Origin: Streptosporangiaceae bacterium
Lineage (GTDB): Bacteria > Actinomycetota > Actinomycetes > Streptosporangiales > Streptosporangiaceae
Direction of reading: 5' to 3'
NCBI GenBank assembly: GCA_030050125.1
Contig: JASIJN010000019.1
Location: 1 to 9,940 of the forward strand
Length of the DNA stretch: 9,940 nt
This document shows, one piece after another, positions 1 through 5,305 of this stretch. The notes below the pieces were generated by a model that was not told the DNA's origin, did no database searches, and saw only the letters and a list, made by a program, of their open reading frames with translations. How positions within the stretch are numbered: position 1 is the stretch's first letter; every line of letters begins with the position of its first letter. Both the position numbers and the translations under genes were made by a program.

Positions 1-466
1 TCAGCTCGCCCGTGAGCACCCATCGTGTTTCATGGCCCGTCACCTCGGTGGCCGGGCCCGAGCCGCTGGTGACGTGCGGCGCGACCGCCGGTAGCTCAAC
101 CTCATCGGCAGATCGGACCGGTCTCAGAAAGGGGCTTCCGGGGCGTACGCCTGGTATCAGGATCTCCAGATGGCACTCGGCCGCGCCGCTCTGGTTGTCG
201 CTGCCGTGCGGGAGCCCGGCGGGAATGTAGATCACCTCGCCGGCCCTGGCCTGGTGATTGTCGTGTCCGAGCCGGACCGACGCGCTGCCTTCGAGGACCA
301 CGAAGAACAGGTCAACGTCGTGGGTGTGCAGCGGCGGGTGCCCGCCGTCGGCGAGAAAGCCGGCCAGCACGGTCGTGCTCTCGGGGCTCGCCGCCATGAC
401 AACCCGATAACCCGGGTAGCCGGCGTCGACGGCGTCGGCCGCCGATATCCGCCGCGTGTACGGCAT
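1..466 (-). CDS. Cupin-fold protein, C-terminus beyond window edge
   Basis: The first 155 residues are visible and the frame stays open off the left edge. A single cupin_2 barrel spans about residues 32-105. Cupin motif 1 is seen as the HTH at residues 47-49, followed by VVLEG at 56-60. Motif 2 starts at G76 and continues with IPAG at 81-84, H87 and N91. His47, His49 and His87 would bind a metal. The usual motif-1 glutamate position is Leu53, with Asp52 next to it, so metal binding may be altered. Cupins of this type include dioxygenases, isomerases, sugar-binding proteins and sensor domains, and the substrate cannot be told. A Pro/Thr-rich C-terminal extension follows residue 108. The ATG at 464-466 was chosen because it precedes the fold closely. 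A weak GAGAAG lies about 12 bases upstream, and the frame is also open further upstream without an obvious better start. Confidence 0.85.
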   Translation of the reverse strand, partial: MPYTRRISAADAVDAGYPGYRVVMAASPESTTVLAGFLADGGHPPLHTHDVDLFFVVLEGSASVRLGHDNHQARAGEVIYIPAGLPHGSDNQSGAAECHLEILIPGVRPGSPFLRPVRSADEVELPAVAPHVTSGSGPATEVTGHETRWVLTGEL

Positions 467-1244
467 GTCTGACCGTTTCTTCTCTGCACCGACGGGTTCG
501 CGGATGTCGTGGTCATGCCGCTGGGACGTCGGCAGGGTTCCTGAGGGCCCGCCGTGCCTGCCGCGCAGCGGCCGCAGCGCGATCAGTATCGAGCTGCCGT
601 GCCTAGGAGTGCGGGGGTGGCCAGCCCGGCGTGGTAGGCGGCGAACTCGGTTAGGTTGTCGAAGCGTCCGGCGATTACCTGCCCAGGGCCGCTTCATGGG
701 GTCGTCTGGACGCCGGCAGATGTGCCCGGGCCGAAGGTCGGCTCAAGGTAGCCACGTCGCCGACATCATAGGGCCACGCTGTGTTTCCGTCCGGCCGTTT
801 CACGCTAACACGACGGGGTTTGCTCACCCGCCAGGCCCCCTGACGTCCCAGACCTCCCGCTAGCCTCCCCGATACCGCGCAGGCGATCTGGCAGCCTGTC
901 GAAGGCTGGCAGTGATCGCATCGGCGGGTACAACTGGCCGGGGACGGCACGGATCCTCGTGCGATACCCGCAGGAGTCCTGGCAGACCGCCCTCGTCCGA
1001 TATTCCAGCAGCGGGCGTGGCGCGCATAAACGGAACCGCAATTACCCGCATATCATGCAAATGAGGATGCTCGGTCGAAGTGCCCGGATGCATAAATATA
1101 CGATGGGCTCTTCACTCGCGGAGCTGGGCAGCGGTGACTCTCACACTGTCTGCGCGTTCGGGATCGCCGCTATCGGCACATCCCCATTAGACGCCGGGGC
1201 TCAGGGCACCAGGGCCGGGAGGCGGCCGTCCCTGTTCTGGCTTT
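467..1244. other. Gene-free stretch with possible decayed coding fragments
   Basis: No open frame here has recognisable domain content. On the minus strand, 586-693 reads as 36 codons between two stops, with coding-like composition (it contains FDNLTEFAAYHAGLATPALL). It has no start and I recognise no family, so it may be the tail of a dead gene. Another minus-strand stretch (about 850-990) reads RLPDRLRGIGEA-like sequence, also unrecognised. An A+T-rich island at about 1025-1105, including ATAAATATA near 1092, stands out against the G+C-rich surroundings. It could hold promoter elements, but no -35/-10 pair with good spacing next to a gene was found. No tRNA-like fold was seen. Confidence 0.4.
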
Positions 1245-1847
1245 CTACTGGCCGGGCGATGCCCGCGGGTCGCGTCCCATGAAGGCGGCGAAGCGTTCCC
1301 AGTCATCAGCGCCGGAAGGCGGCGGCAGCTCCGCCGCGAATGGCGATCCTGGCTCTACCAGGTCGCGGTACCCGGGTTTGATCACGGCCCGTGCCCCCTC
1401 GAGCGCCGGCCAGGCCAGGGAGGGGTTCAACGCGTCGAGTTGCCCGGTGGCCCGGGCCAGGTCCCAGGCGTGCGCGGCCAGCTCTGCCAGGTACATGTCC
1501 ACCAGGGCGGCCCCCGTGTACTGCTCACCCCACGGCATGGTGAACCTCGACGACAACCTGGAATCCTCGCCCCATGCCTGCGCCGCCTCCTTAGCGGCCC
1601 GGCGTAGCTGACCGGGCGCGTCGGACAGCTCCACGTGGGGGGACTCGTCTCCGGGCGGGGGTGCCTCCCCCCGGCCAGCAGCGGCCGCCCGCCGGCCCGC
1701 TTCGACGAGGTGATCGACCAGTCCGGCCACGTCGTAGTTGCGGCATGGCGTCGGGTGGCCGAGCTGTTCAGCGCCGATTCCCGACACGATCGCCGCGGCG
1801 TTCTCGTAGGACACCAGCAAGGTGCCTCGCCGGTCAGGGTCGGCCAC
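1245..1847 (-). CDS. TIGR03086/DinB-fold metal-binding protein (mycothiol maleylpyruvate isomerase N-terminal type)
   Basis: This 200-residue protein fits the actinobacterial TIGR03086 family, whose N-terminal four-helix DinB-like fold is shared with mycothiol-dependent maleylpyruvate isomerase. Seen: the helix with the PTPCRNYDVAGLVDHL pattern at residues 32-47, giving His46; the helix YLAELAAHAWDLARATG at 119-135, giving Glu122 and His126 four residues apart; and the typical tail DDWERFAAFMGRDP at 181-194. One His plus an E-x3-H pair matches the metal site known for the isomerase family. It is probably cytoplasmic, perhaps a thiol (mycothiol) transferase, but members are mostly uncharacterised and the substrate is unknown. 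The frame stays open upstream to 2138. The GTG at 1845-1847 was chosen because AAGGAG lies 7 bases upstream and the family similarity begins just after it. No partner gene is adjacent in the same operon. Confidence 0.9.
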   Translation of the reverse strand: MADPDRRGTLLVSYENAAAIVSGIGAEQLGHPTPCRNYDVAGLVDHLVEAGRRAAAAGRGEAPPPGDESPHVELSDAPGQLRRAAKEAAQAWGEDSRLSSRFTMPWGEQYTGAALVDMYLAELAAHAWDLARATGQLDALNPSLAWPALEGARAVIKPGYRDLVEPGSPFAAELPPPSGADDWERFAAFMGRDPRASPGQ

Positions 1848-1854
1848 GCGGTGA

Positions 1855-1860
1855 CTCCTT
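1855..1860 (-). promoter_or_regulatory. Ribosome binding site fixing the GTG start at 1847
   Basis: AAGGAG on the minus strand, 7 bases before the GTG. It is a near-perfect Shine-Dalgarno and supports the 200-residue reading over the longer open frame, which begins at 2138 and adds 97 unrelated residues. Confidence 0.8.
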
Positions 1861-2178
1861 GGACAGCGACCAGGTACCAACGGCGCCAGTATCCCGCAGC
1901 GGTGAGCGTGATGCCGGGGTCGACGCACTGCGAGGTTGACCCGTGGACCGGGCCGTGCGGGCCCGGCTGCAGGGGCCACCGTCGATCGGCCGGACGACTC
2001 CTTGTCCGGCGCTACGCACGACCGCCAGGCGGCTGCGTAACGCTCGACGTGACGCCGTATGCGGCATATGAGGATGACTTGGCCACACCAGTAAGCGCCG
2101 GTGTCAGCAGGGATGCTGGCGCTCGCCGTGCCAGTCAAACTTCATGCACAATTTCGACCTTTCTGGCCAGTGTGTAGC
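1861..2178. other. Intergenic region upstream of the DinB-fold gene
   Basis: About 320 bases between the DinB-fold gene and the hairpin after the coiled-coil membrane protein gene. Frames are open here on both strands, but none has recognisable content. A TTGACT hexamer on the minus strand near 2133-2138 has no convincing -10 at 16-19 bases. The promoter of the DinB-fold gene should lie here but cannot be placed. Confidence 0.4.
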
Positions 2179-2204
2179 ATCTCGCATAGAAACGGACGCG
2201 AGAT
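2179..2204 (-). terminator. Hairpin directly after the coiled-coil/membrane gene
   Basis: Perfect 7-bp stem ATCTCGC (2179-2185) and GCGAGAT (2198-2204) around a 12-base loop, touching the TAG stop at 2205-2207 on the minus strand. No T-tract follows, which is common for actinomycete terminators. It would end the two-gene protease cassette. It could instead be an RNA-processing or stability hairpin. Confidence 0.45.
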
Positions 2205-2732
2205 CTATCCCCGCGACCGCCTTGACCGACTGGCCGTACCGATGTAATAGGCGAGGGCCTCCAACGCAGCGCCGGCCAAGATGAGCGCGATGCCAAGCCC
2301 ACTACGGGAGCCGTCGGTCAATATGTTGACGCCGAAGGCGACCAGGACCGTACCTACCCATGCCGTGACGATGGCTCTCAACGATAGGCGTTGAAGGTCG
2401 CTGACGCGCTCGCCCAACGATTCAGTCATGGCTTCCAGGCGACTTATCGTCGCTTTGCTGTCGCCGATCGTAGCCTCCGCCTCCGTGCGGGCCTTCTGTT
2501 CGCCGACACGAGCGTCGGCCACGACATTCTGGGCTGCCGACAATTCATCGCGGAGCTTCTGAAGGTCGTCCTTCACCTGCTTCAACTCACGCTGGAGTGC
2601 GCGAATCTTCCGCCGGGCCTCCTTTAGCTCCACCGTCTCGATGCTCGGCGTCGTCTCAAGGCGTTCCAGCCGCTCTTCCAGATACCTGCTGGCGTAGGCG
2701 CTCGTAATAGAAATTCCGCCCGGCTCCGTCAC
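2205..2732 (-). CDS. Coiled-coil protein with two C-terminal membrane segments
   Basis: I do not recognise a named family for this 175-residue protein. Residues about 15-115 are almost entirely charged and helical with regular Leu/Ile/Val spacing (LEERLERLE at 18-26, LQRELKQVKDDLQKLRDEL at 46-64), which indicates a long coiled coil. Two hydrophobic segments follow: about 119-138 (IVTAWVGTVLVAFGVNIL) and 144-165 (SGLGIALILAGAALEALAYYIG). They are separated by a short polar turn, and the protein ends in a basic tail (SRSRRSRG). The likely topology is coiled coil and tail in the cytoplasm with a membrane hairpin. The GTG start overlaps the stop of the upstream protease gene by four bases (GTGA) and has no visible Shine-Dalgarno, so translation is probably coupled and the two proteins probably act together. 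It could be a membrane anchor or scaffold, a stress sensor, or a small membrane-disrupting effector. Which one is inference. Confidence 0.85.
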   Translation of the reverse strand: MTEPGGISITSAYASRYLEERLERLETTPSIETVELKEARRKIRALQRELKQVKDDLQKLRDELSAAQNVVADARVGEQKARTEAEATIGDSKATISRLEAMTESLGERVSDLQRLSLRAIVTAWVGTVLVAFGVNILTDGSRSGLGIALILAGAALEALAYYIGTASRSRRSRG

Positions 2733-4147
2733 GTCAATGCGCCATCGCTGGTAAGATCTGCCAAGACCTGCCGGATCTCGACGGTGTCTGGATCATCTGA
2801 GCCGAGCGCTGCTTCGGCGTCCGCCAGTGCTTCGCTCAGCAACGGAACGGCATCGTCAATCCGGCCTGCAGCGACATAGCAACGCGCGAGATTCGTCCGC
2901 GTGGTCAGTGTACTGCGGTCTTTGCTACCGACAGTTCGATCCGCTACATCCAGGGCGACGCGAAAGTGTCTGATTGCGTCGGCGAAGTAGTCGGCTCGCA
3001 TGTATGCGACCGCTAGATTGTTCCGGGCTGTCAGCGTGGCTGGATGCTCTAGCCCTAGCAGCCGTTCCCGGGCGGCGAGGTTCTGTTCCAGCAGCCTGAC
3101 TGCCTCGTTGACACGACCTACCGAAACGTACCCACTGGCGAGGTTTCCCGTTGCGGCAAGAGTATTCGGATGGTCCGCACCCAACAAACGCAAGGACCGG
3201 TCGTGGACTTCCTGGAACAGATCAACAGCCTCGCTCAGCCGACCAAGTGATCGGTATGTGTATGCAAGATTGGTAGCCGTGGTCAAGGTATCAGGATCGT
3301 CTTCGCCGACCACACTCCGCCGGGCATCCAACGTCGCCTTGTATAGGGCGGATGCTTCTGCCAAGCGCCCCGTCAGCTCGTAGCAATACGCGAGGTCGTT
3401 CTGGGAGACGAGGGTGTCCGGGTGCTCCGGTCCGAGCAAGTCACGTCTGCGGCGGAGCGTTTCTGCGAACAAGTCTGTGGCCTCAGTCAGCCGACCAGCA
3501 CTTCGATAGGCGTGCGCGAGGTCGTTGGCCGTAGTTAGCGAAGCCGGGTCGACGCGGCCCGATGCCCGATTCTCGGCGTCAATCTGTTCGAGCACAGGAA
3601 TCATGATGTCGCGAGCGCGTGCCACATGAAGCAATTCGGCGTCGGCCCGAGAAGCGCCAACGACCAATCCGACAACGCGCCCGTCACGGTCCATCACCGG
3701 AGCGCCACTAATGCCTTCCGCCACGCCGTGGGCAGGGACTCGTATCCGACCGAAAGCGACATCGTCGACCACTGTGCCACCGGTCCATCGGACAATTCCC
3801 CCACTAACACCGCCGATTGTGACGTCTTCATTGGCCGGAATCTCATCCGCGGCAGCCAAGGCCAGACTCGCCGACAGAGGCTGATCGAGCTTGAGGACCG
3901 CGGTGTCGAATCTTTGGTCAACATCCACGACATAAGCTTGGCGATGCTGATTGTCCTTAATTGACTCCACTACCACTATGTCATTGCCGGTCGCTTCCGA
4001 GACAAGATGAGCAGCAGTCACTACGAGATCTCGGCTGACCTGGAACGCCGTACCGACCGGCCTGCCATCCGCATCCAGCACCCGAGCCAACGCCCCGCTG
4101 TCCACCACGTTGTCACCGTACCGATATAACTGGCGCCGATCGAGCAC
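2729..4147 (-). CDS. Trypsin-like serine protease fused to six TPR repeats
   Basis: A 472-residue protein with no signal peptide or membrane segment, so cytoplasmic. Residues about 15-190 form a trypsin-like (S1/DegP-like) domain with a complete triad: His47 in VVTAAHLV, Asp81 in FDTAVLKL and Ser147 in GISGAP. Residues 201-452 are six TPR-type units of exactly 42 residues, each with a TL..NLA.Y...GR..EA core and a closing LLG.(E/D)HP, like kinesin-light-chain/TPR_12 repeats. A seventh half unit ends by about residue 465. TPRs bind partner proteins, so they likely select a substrate or sense a ligand for the protease. The gene overlaps the downstream coiled-coil membrane gene by four bases. 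The start is uncertain: GTG at 4145-4147 follows an in-frame stop closely and has only a poor Shine-Dalgarno. The GTG at codon 14 (4106-4108) follows a TACGGT hexamer by 6 bases and could be a leaderless start. Parts of the gene have unusually low G+C for this window. Confidence 0.92.
   Translation of the reverse strand: MLDRRQLYRYGDNVVDSGALARVLDADGRPVGTAFQVSRDLVVTAAHLVSEATGNDIVVVESIKDNQHRQAYVVDVDQRFDTAVLKLDQPLSASLALAAADEIPANEDVTIGGVSGGIVRWTGGTVVDDVAFGRIRVPAHGVAEGISGAPVMDRDGRVVGLVVGASRADAELLHVARARDIMIPVLEQIDAENRASGRVDPASLTTANDLAHAYRSAGRLTEATDLFAETLRRRRDLLGPEHPDTLVSQNDLAYCYELTGRLAEASALYKATLDARRSVVGEDDPDTLTTATNLAYTYRSLGRLSEAVDLFQEVHDRSLRLLGADHPNTLAATGNLASGYVSVGRVNEAVRLLEQNLAARERLLGLEHPATLTARNNLAVAYMRADYFADAIRHFRVALDVADRTVGSKDRSTLTTRTNLARCYVAAGRIDDAVPLLSEALADAEAALGSDDPDTVEIRQVLADLTSDGALT
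2792..3547 (-). repeat. Six tandem 126-bp TPR-coding units
   Basis: Residues 201-452 of the protease-TPR protein divide into six consecutive 42-residue units with no insertion or deletion. Their borders are at residues 201, 243, 285, 327, 369 and 411. Each begins with a (P/R)xTL-like turn and ends with G..(D/E)(H/D). At DNA level the units are clearly diverged, so these are old protein repeats and not a recent duplication. Confidence 0.85.
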
Positions 4148-4212
4148 CTTCAGATGGTGCGCTCATCGGCATGACCGAGCGGGGCAGGCTACGCGAACGA
4201 CCTGATCGGCGC

Positions 4213-4236
4213 GCCTCGGCATGCGATCGCCGAGGC
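4213..4236 (-). terminator. Hairpin between ATPase and protease-TPR genes (inner)
   Basis: Perfect 8-bp stem GCCTCGGC (4213-4220) and GCCGAGGC (4229-4236) with an 8-base loop, in the 113-base gap between the ATPase stop and the protease start. With the neighbouring hairpin at 4242-4260 it could terminate or attenuate transcription out of the ATPase gene. No T-tract is present, so it could also be an operator for the protease cassette. Confidence 0.45.
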
Positions 4237-4241
4237 ACCAC

Positions 4242-4260
4242 CCGCCGCCCCGAACGGCGG
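4242..4260 (-). terminator. Hairpin abutting the ATPase stop codon
   Basis: Stem CCGCCG (4242-4247) and CGGCGG (4255-4260), loop of 7 bases, directly after the TAG stop of the ATPase gene at 4261-4263. It is G+C-only with no T-tract. It forms a tandem pair with the 8-bp hairpin just downstream. Confidence 0.4.
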
Positions 4261-4869
4261 CTATTCGCTCGTGCGCCACAGACCAGCCTTCTCGCTGAGC
4301 GTAGTCGGCGGAACGCCCCGCCGGACGACCGGATCGCCGGCTATTTGCAGGATCAGGGCGGTGCGATCGGCGAGGGGGCCTGCCGGCACTTCGACAAGCT
4401 TGAACCCAAGCTCGCGGTATGCCTGCTCGTGGAGCTGCTCGAAGATGAGCGAGTCCTCGAAGCTGATCCGCCGGGCGGCGGTCGGGTTGACGAAGCCCTG
4501 GTTGCGGATGAAGAAGGCTGTCGCCTCGTACGTGCTGTCCGCGAGCATCCGGCTGATCTCTCCCGCAAGCAGGTGCGACGTGGTGCGGCCGAGGTAGCGG
4601 CTCAAGGCCAGGGTGCATGCCGGCGAGCGGTCGAAGAACACCGTGGTGTCCGGGGTTGCCGCCACGGCGTCCTGGCGTTGCCGCTGCAGGGTGATGACCT
4701 TGTCGATGAAATCGTGGTCGAGCCACGGCTCCTCACGCCCGAGGGCGTTGCCCAGGGCAATGACGTCGGTAGCGGCCTCCTCGACGACCGCGTACCCGCT
4801 GGTTTCCAGTAGCCGCAGCACGGCTGTCTTCCCGGCCCCGGGCGCGCCGGTGAGAATGTATGACGGCAT
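4261..4869 (-). CDS. AAA_28-type P-loop ATPase/kinase-like protein
   Basis: A 202-residue single-domain nucleotide-binding protein. The Walker A motif GAPGAGKT is at residues 8-15, right after the first strand (YILT). A Walker B-like strand TTVFFDRSP at 75-83 places Asp80 as the candidate magnesium/base residue. The layout (N-terminal P-loop, VVEEAATDVI at 28-37, FFDRSP in mid-protein, FEQLHEQAYRELGFKLVEVPAGPLADR at 143-169) fits the AAA_28 (PF13521) family of small ATPases related to nucleotide and small-molecule kinases. The substrate is unknown. The frame is open 21 codons further upstream. The ATG at 4867-4869 was chosen because GAGAGGA lies 6 bases before it and the P-loop strand starts there. 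Two hairpins separate it from the protease-TPR gene on the same strand, so co-transcription is possible but doubtful. Confidence 0.88.
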   Translation of the reverse strand: MPSYILTGAPGAGKTAVLRLLETSGYAVVEEAATDVIALGNALGREEPWLDHDFIDKVITLQRQRQDAVAATPDTTVFFDRSPACTLALSRYLGRTTSHLLAGEISRMLADSTYEATAFFIRNQGFVNPTAARRISFEDSLIFEQLHEQAYRELGFKLVEVPAGPLADRTALILQIAGDPVVRRGVPPTTLSEKAGLWRTSE

Positions 4870-4875
4870 GGCAGG

Positions 4876-4882
4876 TCCTCTC
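4876..4882 (-). promoter_or_regulatory. Ribosome binding site of the ATPase gene
   Basis: GAGAGGA on the minus strand, 6 bases before the ATG at 4869. It decides the start against the in-frame upstream start near 4932. Confidence 0.7.
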
Positions 4883-5293
4883 GTGCGGGCCGTGCGGCGG
4901 GGGAGCAAGGCAGCCCGCGTGGCAGCAGGCAAGCCTGGCAGGGCGGGTGATCATGACCAGGCCACTTGAGGGCCGAGAACGGAAGGCTCAATCGGCACCG
5001 GGCACGATGATGAACCGACGCGTCAGTCAGCTTCGGGCCGGCTCCCGCCGATAGCGACGCTGGGCATCGAGGTCGACCTCGCTCCGGATCAGAACTTGAC
5101 TGCGCCACGTTCAGCGACAGGTCCCGGGTCAGCTCCCGCAGTCATGTGCGGGCCCGCAGGAAGGTGTACGGCAGGGGTCGACTGCGGCGCTGCCGAGGGC
5201 TGAGGGCTCGGGTGTCGTCTCGTGACTGTGGCGAATGTGCCGGAGTGATGTCCCGGTGACCGAGGCGTTATCCGTAATGGGTTACTCCTGGCT
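4883..5293. promoter_or_regulatory. Divergent intergenic region with palindromes
   Basis: The ATPase gene and the kinase gene point away from each other across about 435 bases, so promoters for both must lie here. The perfect 14-bp palindrome CGAGGTCGACCTCG at 5068-5081 is a candidate operator. At 5135-5158 three short arms alternate, CCCGCA, TGCGGG and CCCGCA, forming overlapping inverted repeats. Open frames run through the region on the minus strand, but I see no domain. A minus-strand stretch of about 30 codons near 5085-5180 (LRELTRDLSLNVAQ) looks coding-like but is interrupted by a stop. Confidence 0.4.
5068..5081. promoter_or_regulatory. Perfect 14-bp palindrome, candidate operator
   Basis: CGAGGTCGACCTCG equals its own reverse complement over all 14 bases. 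It sits between the divergent ATPase and kinase genes, about 200 bases from the ATPase start and 225 from the kinase start. A dimeric regulator could bind here. With G+C-rich DNA, chance cannot be excluded. Confidence 0.35.
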
Positions 5294-5299
5294 TACTAT
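5294..5299 (+). promoter_or_regulatory. Candidate -10 for a leaderless kinase mRNA
   Basis: TACTAT matches the actinobacterial TANNNT -10 and ends 6 bases before the kinase ATG at 5306, so transcription would begin at or next to the start codon. No Shine-Dalgarno is visible before the ATG, which agrees with a leaderless transcript. The best -35 candidate, TTATCC at 5268-5273, is spaced a poor 20 bases away. Confidence 0.5.
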
Positions 5300-5305
5300 C
5301 CCGGT

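Noticed and set aside
1848..2138. 97-residue upstream extension of the DinB-fold frame
   Set aside because: A strong ribosome binding site and the start of family similarity both point to the GTG at 1847. The extension has no domain-like content.
2205..2732. Coiled-coil membrane protein considered as a bacterial gasdermin
   Set aside because: It is too short and lacks the beta-rich pore domain and the inhibitory C-terminal peptide. Only the protease-neighbour layout is similar.
4163..4726. Open minus-strand frame of 187 codons within and after the ATPase gene
   Set aside because: It is a Pro/Arg/Gly-rich shadow of the P-loop ATPase frame, which has clear motifs.
4602..5108. Open minus-strand frame of 168 codons overlapping the ATPase start
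   Set aside because: It overlaps the ATPase gene in another frame and its composition (Arg/Pro/Cys-rich) is that of a shadow frame.
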